Assembly: GCF_018446385.1 (NCBI RefSeq)
Contig: NC_055990.1
Location: 31,209,891-31,273,890 of the forward strand
Direction of reading: 5' to 3'
Length of the DNA stretch: 64,000 nucleotides
Source: Zingiber officinale
Lineage: Eukaryota > Streptophyta > Magnoliopsida > Zingiberales > Zingiberaceae
How positions within the stretch are numbered: position 1 is the first letter of the stretch; every line of letters starts with the position of its first letter. Of the stretch, positions 48,381 to 59,377 are shown in pieces. The notes under the pieces are model-generated. The model did not search any database. It was not told where the DNA came from and saw only the letters and a list, made by a program, of their open reading frames with translations. A program made the position numbers and the translations under genes.

Positions 48381-51271
48381 ATGCAAGCGGCTCCGTCTTC
48401 TTCGTCGTCCTCCTCCATGCACTTCTTCGGATTGATCAGAGATGAAGATCACCAGCTCATCCACCAGACGCTGCCGCAGCTACCGTCGCAGACGCAGCAA
48501 TTAGTCACGCCGCCGCCGCCGCCACCGCCACCTGGATCGTCGTTGACCACTGATACTTCTCCAACTACAGTTCCTCCCAAGAAAAAGAGGAACCTCCCTG
48601 GAAATCCAAGCAAGTACCTCAACACGTCTCAACTATATAATTCTTCTCTATTTTCTTTAGGGATCTATCCCCTTTAATTTCTTTAATTTATCTAGTGAAT
48701 TGACTCAATTTGGTACCTAGGTCGAAAAAAAAGTAGATCTTCTACTTCAATTATTAGTATTACCATGCATGCATATTGATGCATCCAGTCAACAAATTAA
48801 ATAGCCAAAACGCATGCAGCTCGTAAAATATCTTGAATTCTTTTCACAAATTCTACATTGCATCAAGTTGCAGATCCTGATGCGGAAGTGATAGCGCTGT
48901 CGCCGAAAACGCTGATGGCGACGAACCGGTTCATTTGCGAGGTGTGCAGCAAGGGATTCCAGCGGGAGCAGAACCTGCAGCTGCACCGGCGCGGCCACAA
49001 CCTGCCGTGGAAGCTGAAGCAGAAGAACCCGAACGAGGTGCGCCGCCGGGTGTACCTCTGCCCCGAGCCGACTTGCGTCCACCACGACCCCTCCCGCGCG
49101 CTCGGCGACCTCACCGGCATCAAGAAGCACTTCTGCCGGAAGCACGGCGAGAAGAAGTGGAAGTGCGACAAGTGCTCCAAGCGCTACGCCGTGCAGTCGG
49201 ACTGGAAGGCGCACTCCAAGATCTGCGGTACCCGCGAGTACCGCTGCGACTGCGGCACACTCTTCTCCAGGTACATCATCATCATCATCATCATCATCAT
49301 TATCATTCCATGTGATATAAAGATGCACACACATACATACGTATTCAATCAATCCTCTATCGCGATCTGTTTTGGTGTTCATGTTGCACGCAATCTCATG
49401 CATCGTTGACTGATTAGCGTCTGTGAAGCTTTTAGGGTTAGAGAGTATGAGAATGAAACTGCTCACACGTGAATGTTCATGGCAAAGGAACAAAAAAACA
49501 CAGCGAGGCTATTGAGATCTCAAGAGAACTCATCAAATTAATATGCCTCTCCACAACATCTCATCGAAACCAACGCCAACGCCCCTCCTCCTTTCTCCAT
49601 CTCTCTCTCTTCTTCGAGTTCACGTGGTGACTTCAACGCAAGGCTTAGCAGGTGAATTTGTTGCCTTGCGTTTGGAGATATCTTGGCAAAGGGGGGCAAC
49701 GAGTTGGCCTTGCTGGTCCACACCAATTCACAGGAATATACTTTGCATTATCAACGCCACTACTCTTAGATTTTATCTTACAATTTTCACTGCCTTTACT
49801 TCTGACATTTCTGTTAAGGGACCTTTATTTTGTTATCTTTTGTTGTTTTGGTAAGAGTTAATTCTCTTCTTCTTCCCTTGGATGCCACAAAGGAGTCCAA
49901 TCAACCCATGAGGAAAGCTTTCATGTAGGAGGAGGAGGAGGTGATGCATTTATTGAAGATAATTGCTGCAAACATTCCTCCATTGCATTGAATGAGGAGT
50001 CAGTCCTAAAAAAGGGTTTTGGAGGGGAACAAACTCTGACATTTTCAACTCTATTGAGGTTTTTTATTTTATTTTATTTTCAAACTGATCCCTCACAGGA
50101 AGAGGACTAATTGAACTCAGTTTGTCCCTATGCTTTTACCAGCTGAGCAAACCCTAGCACATCTCTATGCATTTTCCATTTTTTGAATTGCCCGTTGTTA
50201 TCGTTTTTGTTAACCTAATTTTATATATATAGTTCATTTTATATAGACTTCATAATTAGAAAGTATTTGTTGATGTTTATTAATTAATGCAGGAGAGACA
50301 GTTTCATCACACACAGAGCCTTCTGCGACGCCCTTGCGCAAGAAAACGCCAGGCTGCCGCCGGCCGGCTTGAGCTCGGCGATCGGCGGCGCAGCAGGTCA
50401 ACTCTTTTCCAGTCGAAACATAAACCTCGGCCTTCCGCAGTTCAACTCGGCTCAGCTCTCGTCTTTTCAAGATCACCAAGATCCGTTGCCGGCGCCGCAG
50501 CCTAATTCCGATCATCATCTCCTCCACCCCAGGTCCAGGATCAATATGAGCAGCGGCCAGTTCGACGTCGTCATGGCTAATCATCACCTTAACAACACAG
50601 TCTCCTTCCGGGCACCGCCGCCGCCCCATCAGATTCCGCACTCGTCCCCTTTCTTCCTCGGGATGGAGGACGGCGCGGCGGCGCCGGCCTTGCTTCATGG
50701 CGGCCAAGGCTTCGGCGGCGCCTCGGCGAATAATAACAGCAACCTTTTCAACCTCGGCTGCTTCTTCCCTCCCAAGGTCGAGGGAGACGAGCAGCAGGGC
50801 AACGAGGCCGCCATGTCTCTCTTCGGCGGCGGCGAGCTCATGGGCCACCACGAGGTCCCCACCATGTCGTCTCTCTACAACCCCGAGGCGCCGCCGCTGC
50901 TCCCGCAGATGTCGGCCACCGCGCTGCTCCAGAAGGCGGCCCAAATGGGCGCCACGTCGGGCGACGGCGGCTCGATCTTCCTCAGAGACTTCGGCGGCGA
51001 GAGCTCCAGAAGCGCCAACGAGAGGCAGTACCAAGAGATAATCATGAACTCGCTCGGCGGTTTCCACCGGCAGGGATTCATGCATGACGCGGAGGAGGAG
51101 AAGCTGAACGAGCGCCTGAGCACGAGGGACTTCCTCGGCGTCAATGGCAGCATGATGAGGAGCATGATGGATCCGGCGGCCATCGGCGATCACGACTTGC
51201 AGGGATCATCCATGGATCACTCCACCTCCTCCACTCCATCCTTCAAAAATGCCGGTGGAAGATTGCAATAG
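48381..51271 (+). CDS. IDD: INDETERMINATE DOMAIN (IDD) C2H2 zinc-finger transcription factor
   Basis: Three coding exons, 48,381-48,609, 48,874-49,270 and 50,293-51,271, give a 534-residue protein. Nuclear signal KKKR is at 67-70. The ID domain follows: finger 1 (C98, C101, H114, H118), finger 2 (C139, C144, H162, H167), finger 3 of CCHC type (C174, C177, H190, C194) and finger 4 (C201, C203, H216, C220). The C-terminal family motifs are [14 protein letters not shown] at 415 and TRDFLG at 486. IDD proteins are plant nuclear DNA-binding factors that partner with GRAS proteins (SHR, SCR, DELLA) in root patterning, flowering and metabolism. Having both C-terminal motifs places it in the JKD/MGP/NUC-like group. 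Intron 1 must use a GC donor (GCAAGT) to keep frame; introns 2 and the rest are GT-AG. A poly-Pro run (CCG repeats) lies near 48,510. It looks intact. Confidence 0.95.
49274..49307. repeat. (CAT)n microsatellite at the intron 2 donor
   Basis: About ten CAT triplets start three bases after the splice site GTA at 49,271. The repeat keeps the exon frame open for a further 40-odd codons, so retention of the intron would add a His/Ile run before stopping. The rest of intron 2 (to 50,292) has no recognised feature. Confidence 0.9.
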
Positions 51272-52662
51272 GACTACTCTTCATCATTAATCTTAATTAG
51301 GGCTAATTAATCGAGCCAATCTAATTAGCCTTAATCTTAGTCCCTTCATCCTAGCTAGCTCGAAAGCTTCTTATTAAAATGTTGAAACTGGCAAACTTTT
51401 TCTTCTTGTTTTTTCTTTAAACTCATGCTTAATTAGCTACTTGAATTCATAACTGTCTTTGCAATCTCCTCGTTGCTGTTGATTAAGTTTAATAAATAAC
51501 AGCTTGAATTTCTCTTCTTAATCTGATAATCCTACAATCGATTACGTGAATGCATGCATGAACTAGTACAGTAATGTAGTACTACTGCATGAACTTAAAA
51601 TGCTTTTCTCTTTTGTATATTCTTATTATATCTGTGATTCAACTTAATTAACGTAGCATTTTATATCGATCGAGGACATGAGTGTTGGCAAAAGCTGATG
51701 GAAATTGCATGTTCCTTTTAAGTGTAAGCATCGAAGTGACAAATCAAGTTCACGGGTTGCATTCCCTATACACGAAGGTGATTGTGCATTGGATACGAAA
51801 TATATTTAAACTATCGATATTTTCATTATTTCATATATGAATGAGCGATAACCAGTCATGTCATGGCACATGAAAATTACTCTGTCATTCTGACAGAATA
51901 TTTGCAGCAACCTTTTACGGATTTATTTGTTTACTCGGATTGATTTATATTTCTGCTAATCATTGAGCATGTGTATAGACGTACGTTTGTGAACCAGATG
52001 TTTTATATTTATTTTCATTTTATCAATCCTTGTGGCACTTTCAACTTAGAAATGATGAAAGTTTTGTTAAAAGAATTAAAGTGGCTTCTGTGCTCATCAC
52101 TCTGAAAGGGCCTTTTTTTATTGTCTTAGACATACAACAATCTTGTTTGAAGCCTGATTCTTTTCATTATGCACAGAAGCATCAAGCAAAGGATGAAGGT
52201 CGAATGATCAAAATGATACAGATAATTTTAATTTGGATTTTAATTACTGTCAATCTGCATATAGTCTTTACAAAAATGATCTATTGGAAAATATAGCTGA
52301 TGATCATATTCAATCATAGACTTTTAATGTATAAGTTGACTGTTCTTAATATGTAGATTGAAAGGATTGCTCAAAATTTATTCAATTATATGAACTTGAC
52401 CTAAGCATAACTAATCATTATTCAAACCTATGACAAGTTTGTGAACAGATATATTAATGAAAGATATATATTAGAGTTCTCTCCACCACCTAAGAGTTGT
52501 GCTTCTTCATCAAGTTTTAAATGATTAATTGGATGATATTATTCAAAAGATATACATTTATTATATATCATAATTTTTACCATACAAACTTCTTTTATCT
52601 TTCGAATTTGTTTACTGAATTCCACTAAACTCAATTTATAACATGCTTCTGTGAGGATAATA
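51272..52662. other. 3' flank of the IDD gene and intergenic DNA
   Basis: A 9-bp inverted repeat, GGCTAATTA...TAATTAGCC, lies at about 51,301-51,330 just after the stop codon and could form a hairpin in the 3' UTR. Nothing else is recognised; a plus-strand open frame at 52,030-52,296 has no recognisable family. Confidence 0.35.
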
Positions 52663-52663
52663 A

Positions 52664-53412
52664 CACCATGTTTGGAAACAACTTAAGTGAAGGAATTGAA
52701 TTGAATTCTATTAGGAATTGAATTCAATTCCTATGTTTGGAATGGATTAGTGAATAATAGAATTAAATTGAATTCCTTAATTTGGAATCTATTTGAATTG
52801 AATTCCATTCTTATATATTTACTATTTTATCCTCATAATTAATCATTTAATAATCAAGTTAAGTATTAGAGAATAGGAAGAAGGAATCACACAGTTAAGA
52901 TAGCACTGAAAAAACTCAAAACTTGAAATTCTTAACAAACACAAAGATTTGATAAGTGATCTACGAGGTCTTACTTCGCTCACTAAATTGTCATTAAAAT
53001 GTTTACGAGGCAACTTCCGTTCTGGAACATCTTACTACACTTCGAAACTTGGATATTTGTAATTGTTAACTTACGATCGCACAGTATGAAGAAGGTAGCG
53101 CACGGGAGAAACGGTGCAAGGGGAAATTTTCGGCGCAAGGAGAAACGGCGCACAGGAGAAAGGCAGGAGAAAACAAGAGAGTCGGCAGATGGAAAAAAGA
53201 GTTTTAAGTTAAAAGGATAATTAAGTAATTTTAGTTGTTCATGATAAATTCCCTATCCAAATCTGACCATTTGAGGTCTGATTTACTGTTCATGTTTTGA
53301 ATGGAATTGGAATTGAATTCCATATCAAATCCATCTCAAAAATTCATTCCAAACTATGGAATTGAATTCCAATTATCATAGGAATTCAATTCCATAGGAT
53401 TCCAAACAGGGT
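52664..53412. mobile_element. MITE-like element with GAATTGAATTC-rich ends
   Basis: Ends CACCATGTTTGG and, in reverse, CACCCTGTTTGG are inverted and are followed on both sides by repeated GGAATTGAATTC motifs for about 150 bases. The length is about 749 bp. Flanks TAA and TAC may be a 3-bp target site with one mismatch, as in PIF/Harbinger elements, but this is weak. The centre (53,000-53,220) is less AT-rich and unrecognised. Confidence 0.6.
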
Positions 53413-54560
53413 GTACAGGAGTAGAAAGAGGAGTTTTCTATTGTTTCGAGAGAAAAAAGGTGAACAAATGTGTGCTTCCCCAAATGCTTCATTTAAAGAT
53501 TGAGGTAAACAATCACAGACATTTTTACAACAGTTTGTTTTTTTTTCATCAATACGAGATCTGAAGCTAAAGAACTGAAGACATATAAAACAAAAAAGAG
53601 AAATTAGCATACCTAATTTGGTTACGAAAAGAGTTGAATAAGAGAAATAAGGGTGGTAAAATTAATCGTCTGCTTAATTCTCCTTCACTTCATCTCAATC
53701 TTTGAGGGAAGAAATCACTACTCTCTTCTTCCTTGTGGATCCGTCGATCAAAGGAGACACATGAAATGGAGCCCCTACACTTCCCTTTACGCTGCATGTG
53801 ATCCTTGCCGTGGAAGTAGACAAACCGCCCGTGTTGGCTGCCCATGCAATAGTTAATTAATTGGAATTGGAAGCTTGTGGTGATGTGGATATCTATAGAT
53901 AGATACGTAGATATTATTTAATTTAATTCAGTTTAATTAGATGAAGATTGATCGAGAAATTAAATGCGAATGTCGATAAAAGAATTACTTCACTCGGCGA
54001 TGGATTCTCAGAAGAATATTGTCACTGAGCTGAACGCAGAACAAAGGAAATAAAAACACTGATAGGCTTGCCTTTGGTAGTACTTAATTTGAGATTAAAA
54101 ATTTTATCTTTTTATTTTTCAGTGGTGGCGAAATTGCTGAAAGGGCTGCATTTGATTCTATTCGTACACTGCAACAGCACCCAAACCGAGATCCTGCAAT
54201 GGCCCTGCAAACTCATGTCAGGTGATGCCTCGGGATGCCATCCGCCATGGCTGACTAGGCGTGGAAGAGGAGATGCACAAACTACAAAACCAAGTTGAAA
54301 AGGATCAGTTCAATAGAGCAGATGCCGCACGGAAATGAGTACAGAGGCAACAGTTGAAAGATGACGCTGTTGAAGAATGAAGATCTCTGATGCTTTAGTG
54401 CTTTGGAAATGGAGAGCCGTCGTGGAGCAGAGAAAGGGGAGGTATTTAGTCCCACATTCTATTTTTCTACACTTAAATGCTACTTTATAAATTTACGAAT
54501 GGATCGAGCGTCAGATGTTTTTAGGTTTATGATAGCATCTAGTTGAGTATTAAAGTCTTG
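53413..54560. other. Intergenic DNA with possible decayed exons
   Basis: The plus strand around 54,120-54,225 reads GGEIAERAAFDSIRTLQQHP and then closes, and 54,255-54,350 reads EMHKLQNQVEKDQFNRADAA in another frame. The two look like parts of one decayed coiled-coil gene, but I do not recognise the family. 53,653-53,856 is an open frame with a hydrophobic start and five cysteines, also unrecognised. Confidence 0.3.
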
Positions 54561-54881
54561 ATCGCAATATATTTTTGAACCGTGAGGTCTCGAGCGATTA
54601 CGTGGAAGAAGCGCGACCGCCATCAAATTTCCATCAACGCCCTTTCTCAGCCGTAAACAAGCACTACATTGCCAGGGGCTTATTCGTAATCCGAGTCCTC
54701 CGAGGGTTTAGGAGTTTACCCCGCCGCCACGGCCGCGACGTGGCGTGTTTCCTTTCGCGCAACCGGGGATTCGAAGGGGCGCAGCTCGGCTCTCCTCCCA
54801 CAGCATCGCTTCCTCAACGGCGATCGCGGTCGACTTTGCGGAGAGACGCCGCGCGGAAAGGAGGGGAGGAGGGAAAGCGAG

Positions 54882-57187
54882 ATGGTGGACACGGGAAACG
54901 CCGGCGAGGGCAAAGAGTGGCGGAAGGGGTTGCGGGTCTTCTCGCCGGAGTACTATGCGGTCTGCGCTATCGGCGGCATGCTTAGCGCCGGCACCACCCA
55001 TCTCGCCATCACGCCGCTCGACGTCCTCAAGGTCAACATGCAGGTGCGAGACTCGATTGATTCCTTGAAAAGGAAACTATTTTCCTTCGCTGCGATTCTT
55101 CCCTGCTGTTCTTTTGTATCGAAACTTGCGTGTATTTGGGGAAAACCTCCGAGGTACGGACTTTTCCTGAATGAATGCGGCGGATTTCATCTTCTTGTGC
55201 ATCTTCTACTTTGATAGTGGAGGAAATGTTGAGGTGAAGTTTCTTGTTTATTTAGGAATGTGAATTAGGTTTCTCACATTAATTAGGGATGTAGTATGCT
55301 GCTAAAACCCAATAGCAATGGGTTTCTGAGAATGTTTGTGTTCTGCTCTATTGTTGGTTTATGGTCTTGCTCTGCCATTTAAATTGCCCACATTTTTTGC
55401 ACTATAGCCGATGGAAGCAATAATCTCTTCTGAATTATTTGCTTGAGTAGCTGAAACTTGATCTCAGTGAGTATACACAAATATCTGCCATCTAGCTTCG
55501 AACTTCCAATAAATCATCCTCATGATTCACTTATCAAAAGTAAAGTGGAAAACTCTGGTTATGAAACCATATTTAGGATGAAGAAAGAATCCTTTAGGTT
55601 CATAATCAACTCTAGTACAAACCAGTTCTGGAGCATTCTAGTTCACCCTTGACCTTAATTGTTACTCTCCTTCATATTGGAATTTTGTACAGTGGGTTGT
55701 GAGAGCCTCATCTTGTAGGACTGCTCATCAGTTCTTAATGAGTATTATAAGCTTTGTATCCACTTATCTATAAATTACTTCCAATTACAGGTGAACCCTA
55801 TTAAATACAATAGCATGTTCTCTGGACTCCATATCCTTGTCAAAGAACATGGACCGGCATCACTTTGGAGAGGTTGGGCTGGAAAACTATTCGGATATGG
55901 TGCTCAAGGTGGCTGTAGGTTTGGGCTATATGAATATTTCAAAAAGGTGTACTCGGATGCGCTGGGAGGACCAAACAGAAGTACAATTTACTTTGTGAGC
56001 AGTGCATCTGCACAAGTAATAGCAGATGTAGCCCTTTGTCCATTTGAGGCTGTGAAAGTTCGTGTGCAAACACAAGCACATTTTGCTAGGGGAATGGTTG
56101 ATGGCTTTCCTAAGTTATATGCATCCGAAGGATTGTCCGGGTAATCGAATTCAGCGATGACCTTTCTTTGTGTTCTAAGATTGTGTCATCCTAGAGCTAA
56201 TCTTCATTAATCTATGAATGAATCATCCAATATTCATTCTATTGCAGCTTCTACAAGGGACTCTTACCACTTTGGGGACGGAACCTACCATGTACTCACT
56301 CACTCTCCTTTTCTCTTTCCCTGCATTCTTACTGAAATTTCTTTTATTCAAGTATCAAGCATTTTCTCTTCTTGTATATACAACTAAAAATTTATGTGTT
56401 TTGTTGGAATTATTTATCAAAATTGGTCGATTACAACTTCAGGTTGATCAGCTCCTAAATGTTACTAACCATGTGTACTAAGAGGTCCTAGAGTAGACAT
56501 TTTAGCAACACATGTTACTCTGTTTTGGTTCTGTCTTAATGACAGTTTTATATGAAGAACAATCTGAGTTTTATAATATACCATGATACAGTTTCTATTC
56601 TGATGTTCTCGACCTTTGAGCATTCTGTCGATATGCTGTACCGTGATGTCATCCAAAGGAAGAGGGAGGAATGTTCAAGAGCTCAACAACTTGGTGTGAC
56701 TTGCATGGCTGGCTATGCATCTGGAGCTGTTGGAACTATTATATCAAATCCTGCAGATAACATTGTTTCTTCACTTTACAACAAAAAAGCTGACAGTATC
56801 TTGCAGGTACCCATAGAACTATACTCTCTTGAACTGTCCTTTTACTCCACTTTGTGCTACAATCATCGATAACGAAATACTAGTTTCTCACATGTGCAGG
56901 CAGCAAAGAACATAGGATTTCCAAATTTGTTTACTCGAAGCCTTCCTGTTCGTATCACGCTCGTTGGACCTGTTATAACACTGCAATGGTTCTTCTATGA
57001 CACCATCAAAGTATTAACTGGACTGTAAGTATATAGAAACATAAGTAACTACACAAACTCCAATTCTTCTTAGTTAAATGGTGTTTGGATTCAAATAAAT
57101 GCACTTGAAACACTTGGATTTGAATGTTTTAGGCCAACAAGTGGAGGTATAGCACAGGATTATGATGAAGTTAATAGCATAACCTGA
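54882..57187 (+). CDS. PHT3: Mitochondrial phosphate carrier (MPT1/PHT3-type)
   Basis: Six coding exons (54,882-55,043; 55,791-56,140; 56,248-56,291; 56,592-56,806; 56,900-57,024; 57,133-57,187), all GT-AG, give 316 residues. The protein imports inorganic phosphate with protons across the inner mitochondrial membrane for ATP synthesis. It has three mitochondrial-carrier repeats: signature PLDVLK at 45-50, PFEAVK at 138-143 and PADNIV at 239-244 (the last without the final basic residue, as usual in phosphate carriers). Family motifs LSAGTTHLAITPLDVLKV, QGGCRFGLYEYFK, LFTRSLPVRI and VGPVITLQWFFYD are present. The short N-terminus without a long presequence points to the MPT1 (PHT3;3) branch and away from the main MPT3. 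Exon 3 is only 44 bases. It looks intact. Confidence 0.95.
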
Positions 57188-58070
57188 TTTGAAGCAGGAT
57201 CAAGTGCTGATCTGATTGGCAAGATCCAACTATTATTCTCCAAATATATTGAGACTGTAATCAGTATCATTCTAACTCCAGCATTGTAATTTTGGCCAGA
57301 GTCAAATTGAATTGATGAGAAAATCAAGGCGAAACATCTGCTATTTGCAATCAGAACAGGCTGCTTCTGACAGTGCTTTTGTTTTTCCCTCATCAGTTGT
57401 TGCTGATTGCTACAAGCAACACTAATATATGATGAACAATGTTATGTACAGATGGCGTGAATATTTATTTACACATTTTGTAGATAATGATATTTTGCAG
57501 TGCTGTACTGTACTTTGTTGGTTACTCTACCCATAATATCTTATGGGCAAATTTCATTTTGTAGTGGTGTAAGTTATTAACAAAAATTTCCTATTGTCCT
57601 AATTTTTTCTGCAAGTGCTCAAATCGATGTCTAGATATTAATTAGGAATATCATATTTCAAACTAGTTTTTATTGAATTATTCTGAATCCATCGTGCTAT
57701 AAAAATTTTGTTTTTATCTCTGATGTATCAAGAGAAATCCGGGTCCCGAGCGGCCGGGACTCCCTCCACCGACCTTGCTCGGCCTAGATCTCTCAACTAT
57801 TCTCATGCACGACGGCTTTCCTATCCGAAGGGATCCTTGCCGAGCTAGGCCTTTTCGACCTCAACCTCTGACAACTCCCGATGAATCTCTGATTTTGTTT
57901 GTAGAATTTTAAACCTTAAATTTTGCAATATTAATTTTGCTTTTTCTTATTTTATGTTTCACTGGTGGAGCAGCTGAACTGATCATACATTTGGAGACTT
58001 CATCACGTCCGTCCATTCTCCTCCAGGGAAATCGAATCCGTTCATCGGGCATACGGATCCCATAAGAAGT
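57188..58070. other. 3' flank of the carrier gene and intergenic DNA
   Basis: A GC-rich patch at 57,735-57,880 with GAGCGGCCGGG and CTCGGCC motifs resembles the gypsy LTR block at 43,744 and may be a small LTR fragment. Otherwise nothing is recognised. Confidence 0.35.
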
Positions 58071-58143
58071 TCCATCCATGCTCGTCATCGTATTATTCTA
58101 TTATCTCATCTCCCCTTCTGCGGTCGACTTCGATCTCGAAATC

Positions 58144-58156
58144 TAGGGTTAGGGTT
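58144..58156 (+). promoter_or_regulatory. Telo-box-like motif in the leader of the coiled-coil gene
   Basis: TAGGGTTAGGGTT lies 160 bases before the start codon at 58,316. Telo-boxes (AAACCCTAA) near plant transcription starts are associated with genes active in dividing cells and bound by TRB-type proteins. Regulation here is inference. Confidence 0.5.
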
Positions 58157-58315
58157 ACGATCACGAGCTGGGTAGAATTTGGGCGTTTTACCCGATCATC
58201 GGCTTCAAATTTTCTTCGGTTAAGACTGTTATAGGTGTTCGATTTAGTCTCCCACCGCACATCGTGCTTGCCGTGAACGATTTTAGGGTTTTCTTGATTC
58301 GTCGCCGGGGAATCG

Positions 58316-59377
58316 ATGAACGACCCATCGCAGGCGTTGAACCGAAGCTACGGGATCTGGCCTCCCCCGCATCCCCCGTCCGAGGATCCGATGGGGTTCG
58401 CGAACCCCGTCAGGCTTCCTCCGCCCTTCGCCGCACCTGGGGGAATCATGCACAGCCGAATGAACTGGAATGCCAAGAAAGACGCCGACAAGCGCAAGAT
58501 GGCGACGGGCGGCGCCGTTGCAGGAGTGGCCCCTATGGGTGGTGGATTGGCCCCACTCTGCGGCGGAGGCGTCTCCGGCTATAAACCTCCGAGCCTCAAC
58601 GAGCTCCAGTTCCAGAACCGCGTCAAGGCCCGCAGGTTCTGCCAAAAGAAGAAATTTCCACGCTTCGCCCCCTTCGCCCCCCGCAACACGACCTCCTTCA
58701 TTATCCGCGCCAAGAAGTTCGGCGGGATCGCGTCGCAGGTATCGCCGTACCCCGTCACACCCGCGGTCCTCCCGACACCCAAGTTTTCTCCGACTCGCGA
58801 GGTCCTGACCGACATGGTCAAGGAGGAATGGGGCGTCGACGGCTACGGCTCCATGAAGGGGCGGATCCGCCTCCGATCGCCGAGGGGCGGCTACGAGATC
58901 CGTCCGGGCGGCAGCGGGGAGGACGACATGGAGGACGATGAAGGGTCGAGCGAGAGCGACGTGGAGGAGCACCTGGAAGTGGAACGGCGGCTGGACCACG
59001 ACGTCAGCCGGTTCGAGATGGTGTATCCACGGGACCAGCACGTCCTGCAGTCGGAAGCGGACCTGCTCGAGAGCAGGGTGGATGACCAGGACGCGCGCAT
59101 CGCGAGGCTGGAGGAGGAGAACCTGACGCTAAAGGAGAGACTTTTCCTGGTGGAGAGGGAGATGGGCGAACTGAGGCGGCGTCTGCACTTGCTCCAGCCT
59201 CACAGCGGCCTCCTCGAGAGGGAGGTGAGCAGTAACAACAACGACAATGCCAACAACCACAACAAGAACAACAACAACAACAGCGACAGTAGCAACAACG
59301 ACGTCATCGAGGAGTGCTCCGCCGGGAGCAGTGGCAATCCCACACTGGACTGCGGTGAGAGGAGCAAGAAGGTGTAG
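58316..59377 (+). CDS. Conserved plant coiled-coil protein, function unknown
   Basis: A single-exon open frame of 353 codons, with high GC and strong coding character. The N-terminus is Pro/Gly-rich (residues 1-90). A conserved-looking block follows (about 95-190: SLNELQFQNRVKARRFCQKK, FAPFAPRNTTSFIIRAKKFG, TPKFSPTREVLTDMVKEEWG), then an acidic stretch (about 199-223, EDDMEDDEG), a leucine-zipper-like coiled coil (about 245-295, DARIARLEEENLTLKERLFL) and an Asn-rich tail. I believe the central block is conserved among plants, where such proteins are labelled uncharacterised or PRL1-interacting-factor-like; I am not sure of that label. No signal peptide or membrane segment is seen, and the charge pattern suggests a nuclear or cytosolic protein. 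Start chosen at the first ATG of the frame. Confidence 0.85.
   Translation: MNDPSQALNRSYGIWPPPHPPSEDPMGFANPVRLPPPFAAPGGIMHSRMNWNAKKDADKRKMATGGAVAGVAPMGGGLAPLCGGGVSGYKPPSLNELQFQNRVKARRFCQKKKFPRFAPFAPRNTTSFIIRAKKFGGIASQVSPYPVTPAVLPTPKFSPTREVLTDMVKEEWGVDGYGSMKGRIRLRSPRGGYEIRPGGSGEDDMEDDEGSSESDVEEHLEVERRLDHDVSRFEMVYPRDQHVLQSEADLLESRVDDQDARIARLEEENLTLKERLFLVEREMGELRRRLHLLQPHSGLLEREVSSNNNDNANNHNKNNNNNSDSSNNDVIEECSAGSSGNPTLDCGERSKKV

Noticed and set aside
50234-51193. Minus-strand open frame of 319 codons
   Set aside because: It is the antisense shadow of IDD exon 3; the plus frame carries the family motifs.
54575-54985. Plus-strand open frame of 136 codons before and over the carrier start
   Set aside because: Arg-rich, begins upstream in the leader and overlaps the true first exon in another frame; the carrier frame at 54,882 matches the family.
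58144-58156. Interstitial telomere remnant
   Set aside because: Only about two telomere-like units, located in a gene leader; a telo-box promoter motif is the simpler reading.
58283-59041. Minus-strand open frame of 252 codons
   Set aside because: Antisense shadow of the GC-rich coiled-coil gene, with no recognisable domain.
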